NCBI RefSeq assembly: GCF_023715245.1
Contig: NZ_JAMBNV010000001.1
Location: 682,001 to 746,000 of the forward strand
Direction of reading: 5' to 3'
From: Sporosarcina luteola
GTDB lineage: Bacteria; Bacillota; Bacilli; Bacillales_A; Planococcaceae
Length of the DNA stretch: 64,000 bases
The position numbers were made by a program, and so were the translations under genes. The notes below the pieces were generated by a model. The model was not told where the DNA came from. It saw only the letters and a program-made list of their open reading frames with translations, and ran no database searches. Below are positions 7,993-16,626 of this stretch, piece after piece; positions within the stretch are counted from its first letter, which is position 1; each line of letters opens with the position of its first letter.

Positions 7993-8946
7993 ATGTCGGC
8001 TTTACACAATACGGCTGAAGAGGAACAGTTAGCACACTTCATGAAACGTATTGAGGCGGGGGAGAAGATTGAAGCAGATGATTGGATGCCTGAAGAATAC
8101 AGACTGACATTGATTAAGCTGATTTCCATGCATGGGATGAGCGAAATAATGGGAGCACTCCCCGAGAAAGAGTGGGTCCCGAAAGCCCCGTCTCTTCAAC
8201 GGAAACTTGGCATAATGGCAAAAGTGCAGGACGAAATGGGCCACGGCCAACTGCTGCTTCGAGTTACAGAAGACTTACTAGCTCCCTATGGAAAAAATCG
8301 TGGAGATTTAATGCAGGACTTATTCAATGGAGACTTGAAATTTCATAATGTGTTCCATATGGAAACAAAAACGTGGGCGGATGCTGGAATCATAGGCTGG
8401 CTTGTAGATGGAGCAGCCATAATTACGCAGACAGATATGCTTGGGGCTTCTTATGGACCTTATGCAAGAGCGTTGCAACGCATTTGTGCGGAAGAAGTGT
8501 TCCATGCCCAACATGGAGAGTCAATTATCATGGCATTAGCAGAAGGAACGGATGAACAAAAAGCGATGATCCAAGAAGCTTTGGATCGCTGGTGGGAATC
8601 ATTACTTATGTTCTTTGGACCGGCAAGTAAAGAAACGACGGGTTCATCGAAGCAAGACGTAACAATCAAATATAAAATCCGTACGAAAACAAATGAAGAC
8701 TTCAGGCAAATCTTTTTTGACAAATACATTCCGCGTATTTTGTCGCTCGGATTAACAATTCCAGATCCAACTTTCCGCTACGATAAAGACAGTGGTTTGT
8801 GGTCATACAAACAACCAGACTGGGAAGAGTTTAAGAGAATTATTAAAAATAAAGGACCTCGTTCAGAAGCACGCCTTAATTTACGCCGATCTTCTTACGA
8901 AAATAGTGCATGGGTGCGTGATGCATTGAGTGCGACAGTCAACTAA
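7993..8946 (+). CDS. paaA: Phenylacetyl-CoA 1,2-epoxidase, catalytic subunit PaaA
   Basis: 317 residues, close to the family's usual length. PaaA is the di-iron oxygenase subunit that epoxidises the ring of phenylacetyl-CoA. Ferritin-like metal-binding motifs are visible: DEMGH (residues 80-84) and EEVFHAQHG in the following helix pair. The start is ATG 7993 behind AAAGGGGG; the frame is open further upstream but lacks a ribosome-binding site there. It heads a tightly packed operon paaA-B-C-D-ethD-paaF-paaG-aldH, with gaps of about 25 nt or less or with overlaps. PaaA works only together with PaaC (structural) and PaaB (bridging). A reductase subunit PaaE is absent from the window. Confidence 0.95.
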   Translation: MSALHNTAEEEQLAHFMKRIEAGEKIEADDWMPEEYRLTLIKLISMHGMSEIMGALPEKEWVPKAPSLQRKLGIMAKVQDEMGHGQLLLRVTEDLLAPYGKNRGDLMQDLFNGDLKFHNVFHMETKTWADAGIIGWLVDGAAIITQTDMLGASYGPYARALQRICAEEVFHAQHGESIIMALAEGTDEQKAMIQEALDRWWESLLMFFGPASKETTGSSKQDVTIKYKIRTKTNEDFRQIFFDKYIPRILSLGLTIPDPTFRYDKDSGLWSYKQPDWEEFKRIIKNKGPRSEARLNLRRSSYENSAWVRDALSATVN

Positions 8947-8965
8947 CGAAAGGAGTCAGAAGGAA

Positions 8966-9313
8966 ATGGCCGAAGAGAAAACATTTTATCAAGAATATGA
9001 AGTTTTTAGCAAACGGACGCCGACTTCGACATTCCAATACCAATTCAGCTTACTGGCTCCAAACGAAGAAATGGCACTCGTTTTGGCTCAGGAGAATTTC
9101 ATGCGCCGTGAACCGGTTACTGACATTTGGATCGTGAATCGAAAGCATATTAGGAAGATGAATGCAGAAGAAAAATTGACGCTTCGCAGACTGGACAATA
9201 AAGATTATCGTACGACAAAAGGCTACGGCTACTTAAAGAAAAAGTGGCGTCACTATGAACAGGAAATCTTGGATGAAAAAGAAATCTTGTCATGGGGAGG
9301 AAAACGGAAATGA
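8966..9313 (+). CDS. paaB: Phenylacetyl-CoA epoxidase subunit PaaB
   Basis: 115 residues from ATG 8966 (MAEEKTFYQEYEVF), behind AAAGGAG. PaaB bridges PaaAC heterodimers in the multi-subunit monooxygenase and has no cofactor of its own. The 'YEVF..R.....FQYQFSLLAPNEEMAL..AQENFMRRE' layout is typical of the N-terminal core; the Lys-rich tail after residue about 75 is longer than in proteobacterial PaaB, as is common in Firmicutes. The stop codon overlaps the start of paaC by 4 nt (ATGA), so translation is coupled. Confidence 0.92.
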   Translation: MAEEKTFYQEYEVFSKRTPTSTFQYQFSLLAPNEEMALVLAQENFMRREPVTDIWIVNRKHIRKMNAEEKLTLRRLDNKDYRTTKGYGYLKKKWRHYEQEILDEKEILSWGGKRK

Positions 9314-10128
9314 GCAATATCGACAACGGAGTGACCGAGGCTGCGGAAAACAAAGAAGCGATAACGAGTTTGTTATTTCAATTGGCGGATGATGATTTCT
9401 TGTATGCCTATCGAGGATCTGAATGGCTCGGACTCGCTCCCCACATTGAGGAAGACGTCGCTTCTTCATCAATTAGCCAAGACAGTATGGGCCATGCAGC
9501 TATGTACTACAAACTACTTGAAGAGTTAGGGGTGGGAAATGCAGATGACCTGGCTCATTTGCGTCCAGCACATGAGAGAAAAAACAGCATTGTAACAGAG
9601 CGGGTAAACGGTGAAGGCTACTATATGGAAACACCTAATTATGATTGGGCCTATCAAGTTGTCAGAAGTTATTTTTACACACAAGCCAAAAAGGTGAAAG
9701 TTGAATCTTTATGTAAAAGCTCGTATCGACCAGTTGCTGAAGCTGCAGTGAAAGTGAAAATGGAACTTTATTATCACAGACTACATTGGGAAACTTGGTT
9801 TAAGCAATTATTGAGTTCCACCGATGTGGCAAAAAAGAAAATGAATAATGCCATTACGCTCGTTATGAATGACTTTGGAGATATGTTCTCTTTTGGGAAT
9901 CAAAGACAAGCAATTGAAAAATACAAACTAATAGACAGTGAGGAAAAATTGAAAGAAAACTGGATAGCTAGCATTGAACCAGTGTTTGCTGCACTTCGAC
10001 TTGATGTACCGCCTATTCCGGAAAACCCTGCGAATAACGGGAGGAATGGAGAGCATACAGTAGATTTGGACGAAGCTCTGCTTACGCTGTCTGAAGTTTA
10101 CAAAGTAGATCCGGTGGCTTCTTGGTAA
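9310..10128 (+). CDS. paaC: Phenylacetyl-CoA epoxidase structural subunit PaaC
   Basis: 272 residues. The start is ATG 9310, overlapping the paaB stop, with GGGGAGG 9 nt upstream; an in-frame ATG at 9292 lies inside paaB and has no such site. It is a ferritin-like helical protein related to PaaA but without a full di-iron set: the motif corresponding to PaaA DEMGH reads DSMGH here, with Ser for Glu. PaaC is known as the scaffold partner that clasps PaaA. LYAYRGSEWLG and HYRLHWETW-like helices are recognisable. Confidence 0.93.
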   Translation: MSNIDNGVTEAAENKEAITSLLFQLADDDFLYAYRGSEWLGLAPHIEEDVASSSISQDSMGHAAMYYKLLEELGVGNADDLAHLRPAHERKNSIVTERVNGEGYYMETPNYDWAYQVVRSYFYTQAKKVKVESLCKSSYRPVAEAAVKVKMELYYHRLHWETWFKQLLSSTDVAKKKMNNAITLVMNDFGDMFSFGNQRQAIEKYKLIDSEEKLKENWIASIEPVFAALRLDVPPIPENPANNGRNGEHTVDLDEALLTLSEVYKVDPVASW

Positions 10129-10151
10129 GTGGATAGGAAAGAGGTGAATTT

Positions 10152-10652
10152 ATGGCTATTTCTGAAAGCGTTTCCATTGATCGCGTCTATAAAATACTGA
10201 TGAACGTGAAGGACCCTGAAATTGATTCGGTTAGCATTATTGACCTTGGCATGGTTGAAGAAGTCACGCACTCGGGGAATAGTGTAAAAGTAGTTTTACT
10301 TCCGACTTTCTTAGGATGCCCGGCATTAGAGATTATCAAAAAGAATACGATTGATGCAATCAAACAACTGCCCGAAGTGGGAGATGTCGAAGTGGAATTC
10401 GTCTTTCATCCGCCGTGGACGTCAGATCGTATTACAGAAGAAGGACACGCGAATCTGCGTGCGTTTGGAATAGCCCCACCTCCCCGACATTTTGAAGAAG
10501 ATGGCTCCTGGCATGTGGATTGCGCCTATTGCGGATCCACATATGTGACGATGGAAAACATCTTCGGGCCGACTGCTTGCAGAAGTATTTTGTATTGTAA
10601 GAGCTGTAAAAATGTATTTGAGGCAATGAAACCAGTTTCGACACTACTATAA
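10152..10652 (+). CDS. paaD: PaaD, MIP18/DUF59 family iron-cluster maturation factor
   Basis: 166 residues, ATG behind GAAAGAGGTG. Residues 8-90 are a DUF59/MIP18 domain (VKDPEIDSVSIIDLGMV, FLGCPAL). The C-terminus is a zinc-ribbon-like module (CAYCGS...CRSILYCKSCKN) typical of PaaD. It is needed for activity of the epoxidase system, probably in cluster assembly on the reductase side. Its presence while paaE is missing suggests that some redox partner of the epoxidase is encoded elsewhere. Confidence 0.92.
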   Translation: MAISESVSIDRVYKILMNVKDPEIDSVSIIDLGMVEEVTHSGNSVKVVLLPTFLGCPALEIIKKNTIDAIKQLPEVGDVEVEFVFHPPWTSDRITEEGHANLRAFGIAPPPRHFEEDGSWHVDCAYCGSTYVTMENIFGPTACRSILYCKSCKNVFEAMKPVSTLL

Positions 10653-10669
10653 AGTGAGGAGAAATGTAA

Positions 10670-10972
10670 ATGGCTAAATTAATCGCTCTGTATAAACACC
10701 CTGAAAACAAAGAGGAATTTGATAATCATTACTTCAATGTTCATGCTCCGATTACAGCGGAAATTCCAGGACTTCGTGAAATGAAAGTTACGAAATTCAC
10801 AGGATCTCCGATGGGGGGAGAGGGTAAATACTACCTCATGTGTGAGATGTATTATGACAGCTTGGAAGACTTGCAGCAAGGGTTACGTTCACCTGAAGGG
10901 AAAGCATCCGGTAAAGACTTAATGAGCTTTGCACGTGATCTTGTGACATTAATGATAGGTGAGGACGCGTAA
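10670..10972 (+). CDS. EthD-family small protein
   Basis: 100 residues. It is a dimeric alpha/beta barrel type: MAKLIALYKHPENKEEFDNHY at the N-terminus, then a HAPITAEIPGL block and LMCEMYYDS, as in EthD-domain proteins. EthD proteins accompany monooxygenase and aromatic catabolic genes; their reaction is mostly unknown. The stop codon overlaps the next start by one base (TAATG), so it is translationally coupled to the paaF-like gene. A role on an unstable epoxide/oxepin intermediate is possible but only inferred from position. Confidence 0.85.
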   Translation: MAKLIALYKHPENKEEFDNHYFNVHAPITAEIPGLREMKVTKFTGSPMGGEGKYYLMCEMYYDSLEDLQQGLRSPEGKASGKDLMSFARDLVTLMIGEDA

Positions 10973-11751
10973 TGGATCGATTCGACTTCATTGAAACTTC
11001 CATGGAGGAAAACGGCGTAGCAGTCATCTGTTTAAATCGTCCTCGTCAGTTAAACTCATTGAATCGAAAAATGGTTAGAGAAATTGTTGTAGCAATGGAA
11101 GAATATGATCGAGATGAGAACGTTCGTGTCATTGTGCTTACAGGCCAGGGTCGAGCTTTTTCGGCGGGAGCGGATATTGATGAAATGAGGAATGATGACC
11201 CAATCAGCCTTGAGTCGTTAAATCAATTTGCTGATTGGGACCGTTTAGCTCTCATTAAAAAACCAATTGTCGGTGCAGTAAAAGGGTTTGCCTTCGGAGG
11301 AGGATTCGAGCTTGCCCTTTGTTGTGACCTAATAATCTCAGCTAGCGGAACAGAGTTTTCATTTCCTGAAGTCTTTCTTGGCGTCATGCCAGGTGCAGGA
11401 GGAACGCAGCGGTTGACGAAGCTTGTAGGTAGAACGAAAGCGATTGAATGGCTATGGACAGGAGAGCGTATTTCTGCGGAAACGGCTCTTATGCACGGAA
11501 TCATTAACAAAATCGTTGCTCCTGAAATGCTAATGGAGGAAACGATGAAGTTTGCAAATCGGCTCGCTAAACAACCGCCGCTATCGCTGCGCCTAATTAA
11601 AGATTCGGTCAATAAAGCAGTGGATTATCCATTATATGAAGGAATGCAATATGAACGGAAAAATTTCTATCTACTATTCGCTTCACAGGATCAAAAAGAA
11701 GGTATGAATGCTTTTGTGGAAAAAAGAAAACCGGATTATCAGGGGAAGTAA
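10972..11751 (+). CDS. paaF: Enoyl-CoA hydratase, PaaF-like
   Basis: 259 residues, crotonase fold. The oxyanion-hole/CoA block is RAFSAGADIDEM (about 60-72). FAFGGGFELALCCD and PEVFLGVMPGAGGTQRL carry the two glutamates used by true hydratases (around residues 117 and 137). PaaF hydrates 2,3-dehydroadipyl-CoA late in the pathway. It is coupled to the EthD gene upstream and followed after 13 nt by a second crotonase, the usual paaF-paaG pairing. Which late enoyl-CoA step it takes cannot be separated from sequence alone. Confidence 0.85.
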   Translation: MDRFDFIETSMEENGVAVICLNRPRQLNSLNRKMVREIVVAMEEYDRDENVRVIVLTGQGRAFSAGADIDEMRNDDPISLESLNQFADWDRLALIKKPIVGAVKGFAFGGGFELALCCDLIISASGTEFSFPEVFLGVMPGAGGTQRLTKLVGRTKAIEWLWTGERISAETALMHGIINKIVAPEMLMEETMKFANRLAKQPPLSLRLIKDSVNKAVDYPLYEGMQYERKNFYLLFASQDQKEGMNAFVEKRKPDYQGK

Positions 11752-11764
11752 GGAGGGTGCTTGA

Positions 11765-12538
11765 GTGTTTGAGACGATACGCTATGAAGTTGCAGATGGA
11801 ATTGCGTGGCTCTATTTAAATCGACCTGACAAATTAAATGCATTTATCGCACAGATGAACCGGGAAGTGAAAGACGCAGTCAAATCCGCTTCGAATGACG
11901 ATGAAGTTCGTTGCATCGTCATAACGGGCGAAGGACGTGCATTTTGTTCCGGACAAGATTTATCGGAAGTCGATGAGAACATGGATCATGGTCAAGTGTT
12001 ACGAGACCATTATGGACCGATGGTGAAGCAACTGAGAGCTTGTGAAAAACCGATTATTGCAGCTGTTAATGGAGTTGCTGCTGGAGCTGGATTTAGCCTT
12101 GCACTAGCATGTGATTTCAGACTGATTTCAGAACGCGCAAGTTTTGTAAACGCGTTCATCCATGTGGGACTTATTCCGGATTCCGGCAATCTCTATTATC
12201 TGACACAACTCGTAGGACATGCCAAAGCAACGGAACTAGCCATGTTAGGAGAAAAAGTATCAGCTGCTGACGCCGTGGAAATGGGACTTGCGAATCGACT
12301 GATCCCAATTGATACATGGAAAGAAGACGTTACCGCATTCGCAGCCAGACTTGCCGCTTTGCCAACAAAAGCACTAGGGCTGATCAAACGTTCAATGAAG
12401 GCAACAACCGTACTATCTTTTAATGATTATCTAGAACAAGAAGCTCAAGGACAGCGAATAGCGGGTCTAACAAAAGATCATCGCGAAGGTGTCAACGCAT
12501 TCATGCAAAAAAGAAAACCTGTCTATTCGGGACAATAG
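11765..12538 (+). CDS. paaG: Crotonase-family epoxyphenylacetyl-CoA isomerase, PaaG-like
   Basis: 257 residues, GTG start behind AGGAGG. Crotonase fold with RAFCSGQDLSE and NGVAAGAGFSLALACD. At the place where hydratases carry the second Glu, it has FIHVGLIPDSG; the Asp corresponds to the catalytic acid of PaaG isomerases. PaaG converts the ring-1,2-epoxide to the oxepin-CoA and also shifts a double bond later on. It is 13 nt after the paaF-like gene. Confidence 0.87.
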   Translation: MFETIRYEVADGIAWLYLNRPDKLNAFIAQMNREVKDAVKSASNDDEVRCIVITGEGRAFCSGQDLSEVDENMDHGQVLRDHYGPMVKQLRACEKPIIAAVNGVAAGAGFSLALACDFRLISERASFVNAFIHVGLIPDSGNLYYLTQLVGHAKATELAMLGEKVSAADAVEMGLANRLIPIDTWKEDVTAFAARLAALPTKALGLIKRSMKATTVLSFNDYLEQEAQGQRIAGLTKDHREGVNAFMQKRKPVYSGQ

Positions 12539-12551
12539 GAGGAATCATTAA

Positions 12552-14069
12552 ATGACGACAATTCAAGAAGGAACAATCGAGCGAGAATCAATGAAGCGTG
12601 ACTACTACAAACTGTTCATTAACGGTGAACAAGTCGATGGCAGCAGCGGAGAGCGCACAAATATTTATAATCCCGCGACAGGTGAACTACTGGCTGAAGT
12701 AGCTAAAGCGACGAAAGAAGACGCTGAAAAAGCTGTTCGGGCAGCGAGAGATTCATTCGACAATGGGAAGTGGAAAATAACTCCCGCAGGACGTCGTGCA
12801 CGTGTACTGAACAAAATTGCAGCCATTATGGGCGAACGCTTTAATGAACTTGTGGAATTGGAAATTTTGAATACTGGAAAATCACTTGCAGCTGCGAAAG
12901 GACAGATTGCTCAAGCAATTGAAGACTTTGAGTTTTACGCAGGTGCTATCGTAGCACACGGTGGATCTGTAAATAACGTACCTGGACAATTCCACAACTA
13001 TACAGAAAAAGAACCGCTTGGTGTATGTGCGCAAATTATTCCGTGGAACTATCCACTGATGATGGCTGCTTGGAAAATTGCTCCGGCTATTGCTGCAGGG
13101 TGCTCGGTCGTTATTAAGCCGGCGTCACTCACGCCACTGACGGCGATTATTCTAGGGGAAATCTGTCATGAAGCGGGCGTACCGGCAGGCGTGATAAACA
13201 TTCTACCTGGATCTGGATCCGAGATTGGCAACTACTTGGTAGAACATGAACTAGTGAATAAAGTTGCTTTCACAGGATCTACGTCCATTGGTAAAGACAT
13301 TATGGCAAGAGCAGCAGGAACAGTAAAACGCGTAACACTAGAACTTGGCGGGAAATCTCCAAGCCTAGTTTTTGAGGATGCAGATATTGATGCAGCCGTC
13401 GATGGCTCACTCTACGGTGCATTCAATAATACGGGCCAATCTTGTGATGCACGTTCACGAATCTATATCCATGAAAATGTATACGATGAGTTCGTTGAAA
13501 AGTTTATTGCGAAAACTGAAAAACTAGCAATTGGAGATCCATTCAGTAAGGCAACGCATATGGGCGCAGTTATCGATCAAACTCAGTTAGACACTGTGAA
13601 AAGCTATGTTCAATCTGCAATCGACGAGGGCGCTGAGATTCTAACGGGCGGTAAAGAATTGAAACCGGAAGGCTATGAAAACGGCTTTTGGTATGCGCCA
13701 ACTATTATCGGTAACGTCACACAAGACATGAAAGTTGTGCGTGAAGAAATCTTTGGACCGGTTGTCGTCGTATCGAAATTCAAAAACGAAAAAGAAGCAA
13801 TTGCCTTAGCGAATGACTCGGATTATGGGTTAGCCTCTTCAATCTGGTCAACAAATACGGCAACGACAACGCGAGTTGCGAACCAAATTCAAGCGGGAAT
13901 TGTAATGATCAACACACCGTTCTCCGCATTTCCAGGCACGCCATTCGGGGGCTTCAAACAATCCGGATTCGGCCGTGAGCTGTCAGCCGGATCACTTGAT
14001 CTTTACACTGAAACGAAAAGCATCATGTCCTACTTCGGCAGCCGCCCAGTCAACCCATTCGGGTTATAA
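12552..14069 (+). CDS. NAD(P)+-dependent aldehyde dehydrogenase
   Basis: 505 residues, ATG behind AGGAGG, 13 nt after paaG. A full ALDH: cofactor block IIPWNYPLMMAAWKIAPA, general base in LELGGKSP, nucleophile Cys in NNTGQSCDARSR, and C-terminal EEIFGPVV. It belongs to the betaine/phenylacetaldehyde dehydrogenase-like group. Two roles fit: oxidation of the ring-opened semialdehyde (normally the ALDH half of PaaZ, which is not present as a fusion here) or oxidation of phenylacetaldehyde. The position inside the paa operon favours the first, but this is inference. Confidence 0.88.
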   Translation: MTTIQEGTIERESMKRDYYKLFINGEQVDGSSGERTNIYNPATGELLAEVAKATKEDAEKAVRAARDSFDNGKWKITPAGRRARVLNKIAAIMGERFNELVELEILNTGKSLAAAKGQIAQAIEDFEFYAGAIVAHGGSVNNVPGQFHNYTEKEPLGVCAQIIPWNYPLMMAAWKIAPAIAAGCSVVIKPASLTPLTAIILGEICHEAGVPAGVINILPGSGSEIGNYLVEHELVNKVAFTGSTSIGKDIMARAAGTVKRVTLELGGKSPSLVFEDADIDAAVDGSLYGAFNNTGQSCDARSRIYIHENVYDEFVEKFIAKTEKLAIGDPFSKATHMGAVIDQTQLDTVKSYVQSAIDEGAEILTGGKELKPEGYENGFWYAPTIIGNVTQDMKVVREEIFGPVVVVSKFKNEKEAIALANDSDYGLASSIWSTNTATTTRVANQIQAGIVMINTPFSAFPGTPFGGFKQSGFGRELSAGSLDLYTETKSIMSYFGSRPVNPFGL

Positions 14070-14375
14070 GAAAAGCGTAAGGCGCCGCTTAGCCCCGACA
14101 GGCATAAGTGAAAAGGAAGGCAGTCTAAGTTCGCGACGTCTAAGAGGAAGGCGACCTAAGTTCGCGACATCGTGTCGCAATGGTCGCATGACTCGCATCC
14201 TGCGAGCCTCAACGACTGCATACCTGCCTCCTTGCAGGCACGAGGAGGCGTACTCCAGCCACCACAGCAAAACGGCTTTCAGGGATCACAGCCTAAGTAC
14301 GCCGCGTCCTGCGGCAATGGCTGTGTGACTCACATCCTGTGAGCCTCCGAGGGGCTGGCGTCTGAAGCTAGACAG
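14070..14375. repeat. Multi-hairpin intergenic repeat element with two homologous half-units
   Basis: GC-rich, non-coding and unlike the neighbouring genes. It starts with AAGCG...CGCTTAGCCCCGACAGGCATAAG and ends with GGGGCTGGCGTCTGAAGCTAGACAG, phrases I associate with dispersed Bacillaceae intergenic elements. Half-unit A (about 14158-14212) and half-unit B (about 14294-14349) each hold two small hairpins joined by AATGG: stems 14164-14169/14173-14178 and 14192-14197/14201-14206 in A; 14301-14306/14310-14315 and 14329-14334/14338-14343 in B. The stems differ by paired changes. A further hairpin lies at 14223-14238. It separates paaABCD...aldH from paaH-thiolase. Confidence 0.75.
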
Positions 14376-14467
14376 TAAGTAAATACGTATACCTATTACA
14401 AAAATCAACGGACAGGGATGTATGATCTCCTGTCCGTATTCGTTCATCATAAAAAGGAGGAATATGG

Positions 14468-15340
14468 ATGATTCAGCATATAGTTGTGGTTGGTTCAGGC
14501 GTGATGGGTAGAGGAATTGCCTATGTCGGTGCCCTCGGTGGGTACTCAGTTACACTAGTCGATATTAATGAAGCTGCACTTCAAAATGCAAAGAATGAAA
14601 TTGAAGTTATTGTTGAAAAAGGGCTGAAGTATGGAAAAGTCACAGCGGACGCAGCTGAAAAGGCGCTCCAAAAATTAACCTATGAAAACAATCTGGAAAA
14701 AGCATCACGAAATGCAGATTTAATCATCGAAGCCGTGCCTGAACTGGCATCTATTAAAAAACAAGTGTTTGAAGAAATAGAACAATATGCTTCAAGAGAC
14801 TGTTATTTTGCAACAAATACATCGACGATGAGTCCGACAGAAATCGCTTCTTTTGGCAAACGTCCAGATAAAACAATTGCTATGCACTTTTTCAATCCGG
14901 TACATAAAATGCCACTTGTTGAAATCGTCCGGGGGTTGGAAACAAGTGATGAGACGGCAGAAATCATTAGAGAAGTGGCCGTGAACATGGGGAAAGAAAC
15001 TGTCGTTATTAATGAATTTCCGGGATTCGTTACAAGCCGAATTAGTGCACTTGTTGGCAATGAAGCTTTCTACATGCTGCAAGAAGGACTTGGAACGCCG
15101 GAAGAAATTGATAAAGCGATTAAGCTAGGGTTGAACTACCCCATGGGCCCGTTTGAGCTCGTCGATTTGGTGGGACTTGATACACGGCTGAATAACTTAA
15201 ACTACTTACACGAAAAGCTAGGGGAGAAATATCGCCCTGCGCCTCTATTGGAGCAATATGTAAAAGCAGGCCGCCTTGGCCGGAAAAGCGGGAAAGGCGT
15301 TTACGACTATACCTCTGGAAAAGAGTTGGTTCCGAAATGA
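14468..15340 (+). CDS. paaH: 3-hydroxyacyl-CoA dehydrogenase, PaaH-like
   Basis: 290 residues, ATG behind AAAGGAGG (spacing 7). The N-terminal Rossmann domain has GSGVMGRGIAYVGA (about 8-21) and the NAD-binding acid in TLVDIN. The catalytic His lies in MHFFNPVHKMPLVEIV (about 139-154), and the C-terminal helical domain has GFVTSRI and LGLNYPMGPFEL. The size fits a monofunctional 3-hydroxyadipyl/3-hydroxybutyryl-CoA dehydrogenase. Its stop overlaps the thiolase start by 4 nt, so the two last beta-oxidation steps are coupled. Confidence 0.92.
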   Translation: MIQHIVVVGSGVMGRGIAYVGALGGYSVTLVDINEAALQNAKNEIEVIVEKGLKYGKVTADAAEKALQKLTYENNLEKASRNADLIIEAVPELASIKKQVFEEIEQYASRDCYFATNTSTMSPTEIASFGKRPDKTIAMHFFNPVHKMPLVEIVRGLETSDETAEIIREVAVNMGKETVVINEFPGFVTSRISALVGNEAFYMLQEGLGTPEEIDKAIKLGLNYPMGPFELVDLVGLDTRLNNLNYLHEKLGEKYRPAPLLEQYVKAGRLGRKSGKGVYDYTSGKELVPK

Positions 15341-16542
15341 AAGAAGTCGTCATAGTGGATGCTGTCCGTACGCCAATCGGAAGATATAACGGTGCGTTAA
15401 AAGACGTCCGTCCAGATGATCTAGGCGCTGTCGTTATTAAAGCGCTCGTCGAACGGAATCCGAGGCTGCCGGTAGGGGAGATCGAAGAAGTAGTCTTAGG
15501 AAATGCGAATCAGGCTGGGGAAGATAACCGTAATGTAGCTCGAATGTCCGGTCTATTAGCGGGGCTTCCTGTCGAAGTGGCCGGCACGACGATTAACCGT
15601 CTATGCGGTTCAGGGCTTGACGCTGTTATGTACGCCGCCAGGGCGATCGCAGTTGGTGATGGCGATATTTACATTGCAGGCGGAACAGAAAGCATGACGC
15701 GTGCACCCCTTGTCATGGCAAAGCCTGATCTAGCATTTCCGCGCGGCAATATGGAATTACAAGATACAACAATCGGTTGGCGCTTTACAAATAAAAAGCT
15801 AAAAGAAATGTATGGTGCAGATACGATGCCACAGACGGCTGAAAACGTCGCACAACGGTATCAAATAACACGAGAAAATCAGGATGTATTTGCTAATGAA
15901 AGCCAGCAACGTGCGAAAAAAGCGATAGCAGAAAACCGTTTTGCTGAAGAAATTGTTCCGGTTATTTATCAAGACCGTAAAGGGAACGAAATCATTGTGG
16001 ATCAGGATGAACATCCGCGACCGAATACAACGCTAGAAAAGCTTGGAAAACTGAAACCGATATTTGAAGGTGGCACCGTAACTGCAGGCAACGCCTCGGG
16101 TGTCAATGACGGTGCGTCCGCTTTACTTCTTATGAGTGCAGAGAAAGCGAAAGAACTGAACCTCACCCCCCTTGCGAAATATGTTATCGGGGCAACAGCT
16201 GGACTAGAACCAGCCGTCATGGGCCTTGGTCCAGTTTACGCCTCAAGAAAAGCACTTGAACGATCAGGGCTCACTACAAATGACATCGGACTTGTCGAAT
16301 TAAATGAGGCTTTTGCGTCCCAAGCACTTGCATGTATACACCAGTTAGAATTAGACGATAAAAAAGTGAACGTCAACGGCGGAGCAATCGCTTTCGGCCA
16401 CCCATTAGGAGCAAGCGGCGCCCGAATCCTAACAACACTTCTCTACGAAATGAAAAGACAGAACGTTAAATACGGACTAGCAACGATGTGTATTGGAGTA
16501 GGTCAAGGGATTGCGGCAATCATTGAGAATATAACTGAGTAA
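15337..16542 (+). CDS. paaJ: Acetyl-CoA acyltransferase (3-oxoadipyl-CoA thiolase), PaaJ-like
   Basis: 401 residues. All thiolase signatures are present: the acyl-Cys in [12 protein letters not shown] (about 85-97), [18 protein letters not shown] with the catalytic His (about 348-365), and the second Cys in [10 protein letters not shown]. The position after paaH indicates cleavage of 3-oxoadipyl-CoA, and the 3-oxo-5,6-dehydrosuberyl-CoA intermediate, into acetyl-CoA and a shorter acyl-CoA. The start ATG overlaps the paaH stop (ATGA). Confidence 0.9.
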   Translation: MKEVVIVDAVRTPIGRYNGALKDVRPDDLGAVVIKALVERNPRLPVGEIEEVVLGNANQAGEDNRNVARMSGLLAGLPVEVAGTTINRLCGSGLDAVMYAARAIAVGDGDIYIAGGTESMTRAPLVMAKPDLAFPRGNMELQDTTIGWRFTNKKLKEMYGADTMPQTAENVAQRYQITRENQDVFANESQQRAKKAIAENRFAEEIVPVIYQDRKGNEIIVDQDEHPRPNTTLEKLGKLKPIFEGGTVTAGNASGVNDGASALLLMSAEKAKELNLTPLAKYVIGATAGLEPAVMGLGPVYASRKALERSGLTTNDIGLVELNEAFASQALACIHQLELDDKKVNVNGGAIAFGHPLGASGARILTTLLYEMKRQNVKYGLATMCIGVGQGIAAIIENITE

Positions 16543-16626
16543 TAGGTTTTCTTTTATTGATATAACGATATAATGGAAGGCAGGGAATATTATGATACAT
16601 CTTTAAAAAAGAAAGAGTGAAGTTAA

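Noticed and set aside
14070-14375. Short ORFs through the intergenic repeat element
   Set aside because: Their composition reflects the GC-rich hairpins; they begin inside aldH or lack ribosome-binding sites.
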